From positions 1 to 6,703 of the forward strand of contig CAIKYI010000354.1 of NCBI GenBank assembly GCA_903831545.1: a DNA stretch of 6,703 nt. Direction: 5' to 3'. The stretch comes from an uncultured Methylobacter sp. (GTDB lineage: Bacteria > Pseudomonadota > Gammaproteobacteria > Methylococcales > Methylomonadaceae). Both the position numbers and the translations under genes were made by a program. Position 1 is the stretch's first letter, and each line of letters opens with the position of its first letter. The notes below the pieces were generated by a model. That model did not search any database, was not told the DNA's origin, and saw only the letters and a program-made list of their open reading frames with translations. Below, piece after piece: positions 1 through 6,703 of the stretch.

Positions 1-246
1 CGTTAATGCCAACTATGGGGCATCTGAATCCAGAATTTCACTCTGTCGTCAATGCGTAACTTCTAACTACGTCGAAAATAAGCAGTTACACGAAATTATT
101 TACACCCTCCAAAACGATGCGCCTCCTTGCTTCGGTAGCATCCTATAGGCCAGCACACCTTATCGCGTTAACAATTTAACTGCTTCAGATATTCAGCCGA
201 ACGCTTGATTTGGCATCTAAAACCGTCATTTCAAACCATTATCCCG
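1..246. other. Region downstream of the HIT gene with no assignable gene
   Basis: I recognise no gene, RNA or mobile element here. One plus-strand frame is open from position 2 to a TAG at 146-148, giving 48 codons with no visible start. It includes a Cys-x-x-Cys pair (CRQC) but resembles no family I know. Another plus-strand frame has a 17-codon reading from the ATG at 6 to a TAA at 57. Either could be the tail of a gene that begins before the window and converges on the minus-strand block, but both are short enough to arise by chance. No hairpin with a T-run that would clearly terminate the hinT-side transcript is visible after the TAA at 247-249. Confidence 0.4.
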
Positions 247-585
247 TTAACCCGGCGGCCAAAGCATTTGCCTTCCACCCAACAGATGTAAGTGCAAATG
301 ATAGACCTCTTGCCCACCTTGTCTGTTACAGTTAAATACGGTTCTATAACCGGTTTCGGATATGCCTTCCCGCTTGGCGAGTGTTGCCGCTGTTTGTAAT
401 AACTGACCTGCCAGCAAGGCATCATCAAGCTCATTCAAGTTTTCGATGTGACGTTTGGGAATAATCAATATATGTATCGGTGCCTGAGGATTAATGTCTC
501 TGAATGCCAGGACATTTTCATCTTCAAAAACCACATCCGGCTTGATAACACCGGCTACCATTTTGCAAAATAAACACTCAGTCAT
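247..585 (-). CDS. hinT: HIT-family (HinT-like) purine nucleoside phosphoramidase
   Basis: This is a 112-residue protein of the histidine triad superfamily, the usual length for the Hint branch. The signature H-x-H-x-H is at His96, His98 and His100 (YHLHLHLLGG). His98 is the expected nucleophile, which forms a nucleotidyl-histidine intermediate. Cys4, Cys7 and His46 match the zinc-site positions retained in some Hint proteins. The substrate-pocket run DINPQAPIHILIIPKRH occupies residues 30-46. Hint enzymes hydrolyse AMP-N-linked phosphoramidates and aminoacyl-adenylates in the cytoplasm. The physiological substrate is not settled. The gene starts 33 bases after the recR stop on the same strand, so it is probably the last gene of the dnaX-ybaB-recR transcript. 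A short CAGGT ribosome-binding match lies just upstream of the ATG. The family call is firm; the exact substrate is not. Confidence 0.93.
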   Translation of the reverse strand: MTECLFCKMVAGVIKPDVVFEDENVLAFRDINPQAPIHILIIPKRHIENLNELDDALLAGQLLQTAATLAKREGISETGYRTVFNCNRQGGQEVYHLHLHLLGGRQMLWPPG

Positions 586-618
586 GGCTTTTACCTGTTT
601 GGTGAGACATCAATCTAT

Positions 619-1215
619 TTACATTTCTATGCGACCATTAAAGGCGTGTGCCAAGGTGCCGCTGTCGGTAAATTCAAGTTCGCCGCCCATCGGTACGCCG
701 TGGGCAATGCGACTGGCAGGAACCTGATGTTTTCGGGCAAGTTCACTAATAAAGTAAGCAGTTGCCTCGCCCTCTACGGTGGAGTTGGTAGCCAGAATCA
801 GCTCCTTGACCTGCCCGGTTGCCAGTTTTTTTTCGAGCTGGTCCAAGCCTAGTTCATCTGGACCTATACCATCCAGTGGCGATAAGCGACCATGCAACAC
901 AAAATAACGTCCCCTGAAAACCCTGGCCTGATCAACAATCCACACGTCAGCCGGACTTTCGACGATACACAGTAGCGACTCCTGTCTTGACGTGTCGGCG
1001 CAGATTTCACAAACCTCGCCTTCAGTCAAGGTTCGACAGTGCAAGCAATGCCCCATTTCTTCGATGGCTCTTAACAAGGTTTTAGCCAGCGTATTAGCCC
1101 CGTTGCGGTCACGCTGCAGTAAATGAAACGCCATGCGCTGAGCGGATTTAGGCCCAACGCCGGGCAGGCAACATAAACTTTGAATCAACTGACCCAATAA
1201 ACCCGACTTTCTCAT
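619..1215 (-). CDS. recR: Recombination mediator protein RecR
   Basis: This 198-residue protein is full length for RecR. With RecO and RecF it helps load RecA at single-strand gaps coated with SSB. The domains are in the expected order. A helix-hairpin-helix ([17 protein letters not shown]) covers about residues 17-33. A four-cysteine zinc finger uses Cys57, Cys60, Cys69 and Cys72. The Toprim domain starts near residue 81 with the acidic motif VESPAD (Glu85). The conserved C-terminal segment [16 protein letters not shown] spans residues 173-188. The ATG at 1215-1213 follows the ybaB stop with one base between them and has only a weak Shine-Dalgarno match, so translational coupling to ybaB is likely. 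An uninterrupted run of eight A on the coding strand (T826-833 on the plus strand) encodes Glu-Lys-Lys in the Toprim domain. It is in frame here but is a potential slippage site. Confidence 0.97.
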   Translation of the reverse strand: MRKSGLLGQLIQSLCCLPGVGPKSAQRMAFHLLQRDRNGANTLAKTLLRAIEEMGHCLHCRTLTEGEVCEICADTSRQESLLCIVESPADVWIVDQARVFRGRYFVLHGRLSPLDGIGPDELGLDQLEKKLATGQVKELILATNSTVEGEATAYFISELARKHQVPASRIAHGVPMGGELEFTDSGTLAHAFNGRIEM

Positions 1216-1216
1216 C

Positions 1217-1540
1217 TTAAAAAGGCAGCTGAAATCCTGGAGGCAAAGGCAACCCTGAAGTTATACCGGCCATTTTTTCTTTTTTCAATTTTGCGACTTT
1301 ATTGACGGCATCATTGATGGCGGCCGCGACCAAATCTTCAAGCATATCTTTATCATCGCCCAGCAATGATGGATCAATGGTTACTTTTCTGGCTTCGCGT
1401 TTGCCAGTCATTAAAATGGTCACCAATCCACCGCCCGATTCACCCATCACTTGCATCGAGTTAAGCTCTTCTTGCGCGTTTTTGAAGTCTTCCTGCATTT
1501 TTTGGGCTTGTTGCATAATATTGCCAAGTGCGTTTTTCAT
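1217..1540 (-). CDS. ybaB: YbaB/EbfC-family nucleoid-associated DNA-binding protein
   Basis: This 107-residue protein is typical in size and sequence for YbaB/EbfC. The family forms small dimers that bind DNA as a tweezer-like fold and contribute to nucleoid organisation. The N-terminal helix ([19 protein letters not shown]) and the following Gln/Glu/Asn-rich helix are the family hallmark. The central beta segment carries the Gly-rich turn [17 protein letters not shown]. The C-terminal helix contains the usual [11 protein letters not shown] stretch. The tail is rich in Pro, Gly and Phe, as is common in this family. The gene has the best ribosome-binding site in the block: AGGAG on the minus strand (plus 1546-1550), five bases before the ATG. 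It starts 16 bases after the dnaX stop and ends one base before recR. This dnaX-ybaB-recR order is widely conserved in gammaproteobacteria. Confidence 0.96.
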   Translation of the reverse strand: MKNALGNIMQQAQKMQEDFKNAQEELNSMQVMGESGGGLVTILMTGKREARKVTIDPSLLGDDKDMLEDLVAAAINDAVNKVAKLKKEKMAGITSGLPLPPGFQLPF

Positions 1541-1556
1541 AGTTTCTCCTTTCCTG

Positions 1557-3194
1557 TTATAGGGGTTCTATGGTGCCTGGCATAACCCTGGCTCCCATTT
1601 GTTCTTTTAAAGCCAGAACGTTTATGTCTGCGTTAATTGCATCAACTGCAGCTTGCTGTTGGTCTTCGCGTTGTTTGACCAGTTGGATTGCAGGCGTGTT
1701 AATTGCGGATTTCCGGTCTTTGAATACCAGCTTAAGCGATGCTCCCTGATAGGTTTGCAGTGCTGCTTGCAAACCTTCTTCGGAACGAGCGGTTCTAAAG
1801 TAGGAAGGATCAATAATTAAGGTGCAGGTTTGCTGATCAATACTTTCCAGGGCACAATTATTGGCCAGATCCAAGGTTCGACCGGTAATCTGCAAGGCGG
1901 CGATGATGTCGGTCCAATTATTATCAGACGACAAATTATTGAAAGGTTGAGCTGGTAACTGTTCTCTGAGGGCAGCTGGTTGTGGTTTAACACTTTCTTG
2001 CTGCTTCAAGACTGGTTTGTTGGGTTGCTCTGTAACCGGTGTATTAAAAACAGCTTGAGGCACAGCTTTGACAATTGATTGGGGAGCTCGTTTAGTCGGT
2101 GTCATTGCGCTACCCGCCGGCCTGAAGGTCAGCATGCGCAACATAACCATTTCAAAACCGCTACGAGGATCGGGCGCCAAATCCAGATCGCGTTGCCCTA
2201 CCAGACCTATTTGATAATACAGTTGAAGATCTTCAGGGCTGAATTTATTGGCTAAGGCCGCAATCATTTCCACATCAAAATCATGATCGATAGCGCCGGG
2301 AATTTGTTGCAGCAAAGCAGTCCGATGCAGTACTTGCAAAAGTTGCTGCAATACATCGCTAAAGTCGGGGGATAAATTGGCTATCTCGTTTATTGTGTCG
2401 AGTATGGCTGCGCCATTCCCTTCGGCGAGAGCCATTAAAATATCCTCGACCGGTTGCTGGGCGACCGTGCCTAACATGGCGTTGACATCTTCGGTGTTAA
2501 CTTTGCCATTGCCATAAACAATAGCCTGATCCAGCAAACTTAAGCCGTCACGCATACTACCATCGGCAGCGCGTGACAACAATTTTAAAGCCCCCGCTTC
2601 GGCTTCAATGTGTTCCTGCTGAAGGATAAATTCCATCTGGGTAAAAATTTGTCCGGGCAGCAAGCGCTTAAGATTAAACTGCAAACAGCGGGACAAAACG
2701 GTGACAGGAATTTTATGCGGATCCGTAGTGGCCAACAAAAATTTTACATGCGCAGGAGGCTCTTCCAGGGTCTTTAGTAACGCATTAAAGCTGTGACCTG
2801 AGAGCATATGCACTTCGTCAATCAGATAGACTTTATAGCGACCTTGATTTGGAGCGTATTGGACATTGTCGAGCAAATCACGGGTATCTTCAACCTTGGT
2901 GCGCGATGCCGCATCGACCTCAATTAAATCCATAAACCTGCCTTCATCCAGATCACGGCACACGCTGCATTCACCGCAAGGATTAAAATCCTGAAGATTT
3001 TCGCAATTGATGGCTTTGGCTAGAATCCTGGCAATAGTTGTTTTGCCGACACCGCGTGTTCCGGTAAACAAATAGGCATGATGAAGTCGATCATGTTGCA
3101 AAGCGTTCATTAACGATTTGACGACATGTTCTTGTCCGACAACTTCCGTGAAATTATGGGGACGCCATTTTCTGGCGAGAACCTGATAATTCAT
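1557..3194 (-). CDS. dnaX: DNA polymerase III subunit tau (DnaX)
   Basis: This 545-residue protein is the ATPase of the clamp loader, which opens the beta clamp and ties the core polymerases to the replisome. The AAA+ module is complete. Walker A (GTRGVGKT) is at residues 45-52 and Walker B (VYLIDEVHM) at about 122-130, with Asp126 and Glu127. Sensor 1 (LLATTDPHK) is at about 153-161, and the Ser-Arg-Cys arginine-finger motif is at 168-170. The zinc module uses Cys64, Cys73, Cys76 and Cys79, the same numbering as E. coli. A Pro/Gln/Lys-rich linker at roughly 365-420 precedes a C-terminal tau domain that should contact the polymerase alpha subunit. It is shorter than the E. coli tau (643 residues), mainly in the linker and C-terminus. 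I found no A-AAA-AAG-type slippery heptamer on the coding strand, so a frameshifted gamma form is not supported. The ATG lies 31 bases from the ffs 3' end and has a poor Shine-Dalgarno. Confidence 0.97.
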   Translation of the reverse strand: MNYQVLARKWRPHNFTEVVGQEHVVKSLMNALQHDRLHHAYLFTGTRGVGKTTIARILAKAINCENLQDFNPCGECSVCRDLDEGRFMDLIEVDAASRTKVEDTRDLLDNVQYAPNQGRYKVYLIDEVHMLSGHSFNALLKTLEEPPAHVKFLLATTDPHKIPVTVLSRCLQFNLKRLLPGQIFTQMEFILQQEHIEAEAGALKLLSRAADGSMRDGLSLLDQAIVYGNGKVNTEDVNAMLGTVAQQPVEDILMALAEGNGAAILDTINEIANLSPDFSDVLQQLLQVLHRTALLQQIPGAIDHDFDVEMIAALANKFSPEDLQLYYQIGLVGQRDLDLAPDPRSGFEMVMLRMLTFRPAGSAMTPTKRAPQSIVKAVPQAVFNTPVTEQPNKPVLKQQESVKPQPAALREQLPAQPFNNLSSDNNWTDIIAALQITGRTLDLANNCALESIDQQTCTLIIDPSYFRTARSEEGLQAALQTYQGASLKLVFKDRKSAINTPAIQLVKQREDQQQAAVDAINADINVLALKEQMGARVMPGTIEPL

Positions 3195-3225
3195 TGCAGG
3201 CTCAAAAGGTAAGTATGAGTTGGGC

Positions 3226-3335
<110 letters not shown>

Positions 3336-3370
3336 ATTAAAACATTAGCCGTACTGGCTAAAGGACGGCC

Positions 3371-3399
3371 ATTATCGTTGAATCGGTTTCATAACACAA
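3371..3399 (-). promoter_or_regulatory. Candidate sigma-70 promoter for ffs and the downstream operon
   Basis: On the minus strand, TTGTGT (plus 3394-3399, three of six consensus bases) and GATAAT (plus 3371-3376, five of six) are separated by 17 bases. Initiation about seven bases further on, near plus 3364, would leave a leader of roughly 29 bases before the inferred mature 5' end of the SRP RNA at 3335. That fits the known RNase P trimming of the 4.5S precursor in E. coli. The -35 box is weak, and no transcription data are available here. Confidence 0.4.
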
Positions 3400-3421
3400 G
3401 CCCAAATGACTTATTGTTTTT

Positions 3422-3493
3422 TTAATCACTATGAAGACATGAAGATCAAGAGTTTGTATTGGTCCGCAAACTTCGTGCTTTCATGGTGATTAA
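3422..3493. repeat. Long imperfect inverted repeat after the GNAT-peptidase gene
   Basis: The 23-base arms at 3422-3444 and 3471-3493 are complementary at 19 of 23 positions, including an unbroken eight-base outer stem (TTAATCAC/GTGATTAA). The loop is 26 bases and can itself add a short TTTG/CAAA pairing. All four differences are transitions. As plus-strand RNA three of them become G-U pairs, leaving one mismatch; as minus-strand RNA only one becomes G-U. The repeat starts nine bases after the stop of the peptidase gene. It is flanked on its left by a plus-strand T-run (3416-3423), which lies on the wrong side for a classical terminator of either strand. It could be an mRNA 3'-end stem, a small mobile repeat or part of an unannotated RNA. 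Confidence 0.55.
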
Positions 3494-3502
3494 TTAACGC
3501 TG

Positions 3503-4606
3503 CTAACCCGGCCAAATAATGACCGCGGTTCTAAGTCTATTCTTGCCAAAACAGGACATTCGGTCAAAGTCCTCACAGGCAATCGGAATAAACTGGCAAT
3601 CCAGTTCACTTTGTCGGCCTTCTTCAGGATCCGGATCATGCATGTACAAACAGTCGTCGTCAAATCCGCTCATCACGACCCAGTGCGGGGCTTTTTTTCC
3701 ATCCATTTGAAAAGTGCTGATTAAAATCAGTGGAATCGCACCCGATTTGAACGCGCTGATCAGATCATTTTGGCTAATGTTTGCGTAATGTATATTAATA
3801 TTCTGCTCCCGGGCTTCGCGCTTAAAACAGGTATCAACCAATTCAACAACCTGCTTTTTTTCTTCGTTGCGCACGCCGTCGATAAACAGCGTTCCGGTAT
3901 GGTTGATCCAGACTTCTACGGTAAAGTGCCGCCGTTTTGCCGCCAGCGCCAGACCTAGCGGATGGCAGCCGCCATGTCCCGAGGTCATAAAAATTGTCGT
4001 TGCCTCGCGCCACAGGTTAATCTCTTCTTCTTGCGAGGGTTGATAAGCCCTGTTTAAAGCGTGCATCGCCATCATCAACGATGCGGGACCGCAGGTAAAA
4101 GGGGTGGTTTGTCTTAACCAATGCACAGACCTGTGTTGCAAGGTGTCCCGATAACGGCGAATACGTTTTTGATAACGTAACGCATCTTTGTGATCTTGGT
4201 AATAGTCTCGGTAGATACCAAAATTGCGATAGCCCAGCGCCTGATAAAGCTTGATTGCAGCGGCATTGTCCACGCTCACTTCAAGGCGCAGATAAAGTCT
4301 GCCTGCATCGGTTGCAGCCTGTTCGCCTGCTGACATCAGCAACTTGGCAATACCTGCGCCCCTTTGCGCGGGAGCAACAGCCAACGAATAAACACGAGCC
4401 AGCCGGGTGCCGGGATGATAAATAATTAGCACGTAACCAACTACTTCAGGGGAAGCGAGTGTCGCGACCAGTAAGGCGCGATGTTCAGTGCCAATCCAAT
4501 GTTTAAAACTGCGACGGCTTAACTGGTCAGTAGCAAAGCAGTTCTTTTCCAGCAGCACCAACTGCTCGAGGTCGGCTAGCAAGGCCGGACGAATTGAAAC
4601 AGTCAA
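3503..4606 (-). CDS. GNAT acetyltransferase fused to a papain-like (C39-like) cysteine peptidase
   Basis: This is a two-domain protein of 367 residues if translation starts at the TTG at 4606-4604. An ATG at 4672 in the same frame would add 22 residues lying inside the upstream gene. I prefer TTG because homologous GNAT domains begin near TVSIRPALLADLEQL and because it overlaps the upstream stop as TTGA. Residues 1 to about 150 are a RimI-like GNAT domain with the acetyl-CoA loop QRGAGIA at 81-87 and the motif NAAAIKLYQALGY. From about residue 160 a papain-like peptidase follows: Gln166 (oxyanion), Cys172 in TTPFTCGPASL, a GHGGCHPLGLALAA segment, His308 in APHWVV and Asp324 in YMHDPD. The triad looks intact. 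Classical C39 domains are fused to bacteriocin exporters; here no membrane segment or transporter is present, so action in the cytoplasm is inferred. This fusion is known from neighbourhoods of RLAN/ATP-grasp ligases, as here. Substrate unknown. Confidence 0.88.
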   Translation of the reverse strand: MTVSIRPALLADLEQLVLLEKNCFATDQLSRRSFKHWIGTEHRALLVATLASPEVVGYVLIIYHPGTRLARVYSLAVAPAQRGAGIAKLLMSAGEQAATDAGRLYLRLEVSVDNAAAIKLYQALGYRNFGIYRDYYQDHKDALRYQKRIRRYRDTLQHRSVHWLRQTTPFTCGPASLMMAMHALNRAYQPSQEEEINLWREATTIFMTSGHGGCHPLGLALAAKRRHFTVEVWINHTGTLFIDGVRNEEKKQVVELVDTCFKREAREQNINIHYANISQNDLISAFKSGAIPLILISTFQMDGKKAPHWVVMSGFDDDCLYMHDPDPEEGRQSELDCQFIPIACEDFDRMSCFGKNRLRTAVIIWPG

Positions 4607-5700
4607 GATAGTGACCCATGTAATGCTTGCGAAATAACTTGTCTGGCACGAAACACCACCATTTCCTGCCACGCCTGCTCGTCAGGATAAAAATGATGGC
4701 GCATGACCTGACTGTGTTCCAGGCGGGCTTGTTCGGCATCAGCTTGCGCCCAGAGCTGGTGGTCTTTAAGTAAAATTTCAAACAATTGATCAGTGCTGAA
4801 AGTGCCAAATTCCAGGGTTACATAACAACTGCGCTCATTCATGATGGCGTGCCAGGCATAATCCAGCAAGCCTGTTTTAGGCACAGAACTGGACGTACCC
4901 AAAAAGGGCAAGGTCACCGAATCACCATAATATTGACGCGCTACCCGGGTTCCGGCGCTGGCTGGCTGATGGTCGCAAATGATTTCGCCGTAACCATAAG
5001 CGCCTAGTCCGGTGTGCAAATCAATGACTGTCAAATCACGTTCTTGCAAGGCATATTGACGCATCAAATCCTCGCAGACCAGACGTCCATGGGCCGGGGC
5101 CTTGCCGCCATAAAAAGGTCCGCCCGGATCACTGTATTGCCCGGCGCTCATGGCTTTTTCCAAAGCAACCCGCCCATGTTCACGTTCAAGCTCTGCCATA
5201 ACGGCTTTTCTGGGTCCGGCATCGGCCAAATACAGCGTATTTTTAAGCTGTTCATAGCCAATATTGGCCGGGAGCGTAGCTGAAAAATCAACTACGTTGC
5301 GATTAAGATCAACACCATCGGCATCGCAACGCCGCTGCCAGGCATAGCCCCAGGGCGTTAGGGCATGGATTATCAAAATCGCGGTATTATCCGGGATATT
5401 GATCAAGCCCTTGGCTAACAAATTTAGCAAGTCAATTTGTACTGCACTGCCAGTAAAACCTTCAATACCATGGGTTCCGCCAATTAAAACCAGTACCCTT
5501 GAAGCATCTTCTTTTCCAATCCAGATTGTATCGGTAACCAGCGCTTCACCTTGCCTTCCGGTGCCAGCACAGATATAAGGTAAGTGCCGGGTATGCCCCG
5601 TCATTTTTTGGATCAGCACCAGCCAACTTTGCCGGGCAGCGACATAGCTGCCGGGAAAGACCGTAATATCAAAAGTGGCAAGAGGAAGACAATAAGACAT
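4603..5700 (-). CDS. M14-like zinc metallopeptidase or deacylase (DUF2817 type)
   Basis: This 365-residue protein has the pattern of the M14 carboxypeptidase/deacylase fold. His77 and Glu80 in GGTHGIEGFTGSA are the first zinc ligands. His229 in VIDLHTGLG is the third. Glu297 in YVTLEFGTF fits the general base. The motif DGVDLNRN (Asn133, Arg134) corresponds to the Asn-Arg pair that holds the substrate carboxylate in M14 carboxypeptidases, so a substrate with a free carboxylate, such as a peptide C-terminus or an acyl-amino acid, is likely. These assignments are by motif position, not structure. No signal peptide or membrane segment is seen, unlike secreted digestive M14 enzymes, so it should act in the cytoplasm. 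It is the first gene of a minus-strand pair. Its TGA overlaps the TTG start of the GNAT-peptidase gene by four bases, and it diverges from the ATP-grasp gene. The ATG at 5700 has a modest GGGT upstream match. Confidence 0.85.
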   Translation of the reverse strand: MSYCLPLATFDITVFPGSYVAARQSWLVLIQKMTGHTRHLPYICAGTGRQGEALVTDTIWIGKEDASRVLVLIGGTHGIEGFTGSAVQIDLLNLLAKGLINIPDNTAILIIHALTPWGYAWQRRCDADGVDLNRNVVDFSATLPANIGYEQLKNTLYLADAGPRKAVMAELEREHGRVALEKAMSAGQYSDPGGPFYGGKAPAHGRLVCEDLMRQYALQERDLTVIDLHTGLGAYGYGEIICDHQPASAGTRVARQYYGDSVTLPFLGTSSSVPKTGLLDYAWHAIMNERSCYVTLEFGTFSTDQLFEILLKDHQLWAQADAEQARLEHSQVMRHHFYPDEQAWQEMVVFRARQVISQALHGSLS

Positions 5701-5865
5701 GGCAGTTACCCAAAAGAGTTCGTTGGCATCGGTTAAGTGATTTTTAACACGTAGACAGCTGGTTTACTAAGAAAAATAATATCCGCCAGGATATAACTAT
5801 AATTAGGCCACATCCAAAAATGAATTCGCCCTAAATGGCATAAAACAAATCGACAGGTTTTTATT
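5701..5865. promoter_or_regulatory. Divergent intergenic region between the peptidase pair and the ATP-grasp gene
   Basis: This 165-base AT-rich spacer must carry the starts of both transcripts. For the plus strand the best -10 box is TATAAT at 5798-5803, a perfect match, but no good -35 box lies 16-18 bases upstream, so an activator or another sigma factor may be needed. For the minus strand I see only weak candidates. A short inverted repeat, GTTAA (5732-5736) and TTAAC (5744-5748), lies close to the peptidase start and could be an operator, though five-base arms are weak evidence. I see no coding sequence for a small peptide substrate in this gap. Confidence 0.4.
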
Positions 5866-6703
5866 ATGGCACGTACCCTGCTCGTCGTAGATGATCTTTC
5901 CGACTGGAATCCCTATTATCCCAGTGATCAGGTCATCACTTTTGAGACCTATCTTGCGACCGAGCAAGGTGATTCGCATCAACGTGTCCGCATTATTAAT
6001 CTGTGTGGCAGCTTTTGTTATCTTTCGGATGGTTACTATTGCTCGTTACTGGCCGAGGCACGAGGACATCATGTTATTCCGTCAGTTAAAGTCCTTAATG
6101 ATCTGGGCAAAACCGAGCTTTACCGGCTACAACTTGAAGGCTTGTCACAAACTTTGGCGCGCGCCTTCAAAAGCAGCGACAGAGACAAGGAAATAACCTT
6201 GATGAGTTATTTCGGCAATACGCCTGACCCCGCTTTTCAGGAACTTGCCAGGCTTTTATTTGAGCGTTTTTCCTGTCCCATTCTTGAAGTGACTTTATGT
6301 TACCGCCAGCAATGGGAAATCATCAGTTTAACAGCCGTTTCGCATCGTAATCTGGATGATGCGATGCAAACCATTTTTGCCGATGCGCTGGATAAATTCA
6401 GCACCAAAGTCTGGCGCAAAGGCCGGGCAAGAAAAGCGGCACGATTCGATCTGGCCATTTTGATCAATCCCGAAGAGCAGTTACCGCCGAGCAACCGTGG
6501 CGCGCTGAAAAAATTTATCAAAATCGGCAGACAACTGGGCATTGAAATAGAACTAATCACCCAACAACATTTTGCGCGTCTGCCTGAGTTCGATGGCTTG
6601 TTTATCCGCGAAACCACCGGCATCGATCATCACACCTACCGCTTTGCAAAAAAAGCCGAGGCTTTGGGACTGGTGGTTATTGATGATCCAACCTCAATGC
6701 TAC
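5866..6703 (+). CDS. RimK-like ATP-grasp ligase with RLAN N-terminal domain (truncated at window end)
   Basis: The frame is open from the ATG at 5866 to the end of the window, giving 279 residues with no stop. An in-frame TGA at 5821 and no other start codon before 5866 fix the start. AGG at 5855-5857 is a well-placed ribosome-binding site. Residues 1 to about 190 (MARTLLVVDDLSDW, then LCGSFCYLSDGYYCSLLAEA at 46-65) match the RLAN type of domain found ahead of some RimK-like ligases. From FDLAILINPE (194-203) to FIRETTGIDHHTYRFAKKAE (246-265) and VVIDDPTSML (270-279) the sequence reads like the pre-ATP-grasp segment of RimK-type enzymes. The nucleotide-binding and catalytic core lies beyond the window, so ligase activity is inferred. 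Related full-length proteins are, from memory, close to 490-500 residues. RimK-type enzymes form amide bonds between a carboxylate and an amine using ATP. The divergent GNAT-peptidase gene is the partner predicted by comparative genomics. Confidence 0.85.
   Translation, partial: MARTLLVVDDLSDWNPYYPSDQVITFETYLATEQGDSHQRVRIINLCGSFCYLSDGYYCSLLAEARGHHVIPSVKVLNDLGKTELYRLQLEGLSQTLARAFKSSDRDKEITLMSYFGNTPDPAFQELARLLFERFSCPILEVTLCYRQQWEIISLTAVSHRNLDDAMQTIFADALDKFSTKVWRKGRARKAARFDLAILINPEEQLPPSNRGALKKFIKIGRQLGIEIELITQQHFARLPEFDGLFIRETTGIDHHTYRFAKKAEALGLVVIDDPTSML

Noticed and set aside
231..434. A 67-codon minus-strand reading overlapping hinT.
   Set aside because: It is an alternative frame of a well-supported HIT gene and matches no family.
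3439..3489. A 16-codon plus-strand micro-ORF (MKIKSLYWSANFVLSW) inside the inverted repeat, considered as a possible peptide substrate.
   Set aside because: It has no convincing ribosome-binding site, most of it is dictated by the inverted repeat, and nothing else supports translation.
3416..3493. A rho-independent terminator for the GNAT-peptidase gene.
   Set aside because: On the minus strand the stem is followed by an A-run, not a U-run, so the canonical arrangement is absent.
5891..6196. A 101-codon plus-strand reading inside the ATP-grasp gene.
   Set aside because: It is a shadow frame; the frame starting at 5866 carries the recognisable RLAN/RimK-like sequence and a ribosome-binding site.
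6300..6623. A 107-codon minus-strand reading opposite the ATP-grasp gene.
   Set aside because: It lies antisense to a well-supported coding frame and has no recognisable motif.

Overview
The window looks like chromosomal DNA of a gammaproteobacterium. The gene order dnaX-ybaB-recR is typical of that class, the four Cys of the DnaX zinc module sit at the same residue numbers as in E. coli, and the 4.5S RNA is of the short bacterial type. A Methylococcales-like host is a guess from the overall flavour of the proteins and cannot be proved from this window.

Layout. Positions 1-246 hold no assignable gene. Positions 247-3194 are a compact minus-strand housekeeping block, in transcription order: dnaX (clamp-loader tau subunit), ybaB (nucleoid-associated protein), recR (recombinational repair) and a HIT-family nucleotide hydrolase (hinT-like), separated by 16, 1 and 33 bases. 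The gene for the signal recognition particle RNA (ffs) lies directly upstream on the same strand. Its inferred mature 3' end is only 31 bases from the dnaX ATG and no terminator lies between, so ffs and dnaX are probably co-transcribed. A spacer at 3336-3502 carries a candidate ffs promoter and a long imperfect inverted repeat.

The accessory-looking part begins at 3503. Two minus-strand genes overlap by four bases (TTGA): an M14-like zinc peptidase/deacylase of the DUF2817 type (4603-5700), then a fusion of a RimI-like GNAT acetyltransferase with a papain-like/C39-like cysteine peptidase (3503-4606). Divergent from them, across a 165-base spacer, is a RimK-like ATP-grasp ligase with an RLAN-type N-terminal domain (5866 to the window edge, truncated before the ATP-grasp core).

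Together these three genes supply an amide- or peptide-bond-forming enzyme, an N-acylating enzyme and two different peptidase/deacylase activities. None has a visible signal peptide, so all probably act in the cytoplasm. The association of RLAN/ATP-grasp genes with GNAT-papain fusions was noted by comparative genomics and predicted to serve peptide synthesis or modification. As far as I know its substrate and product are still undefined. This cluster is the most interesting content of the window.
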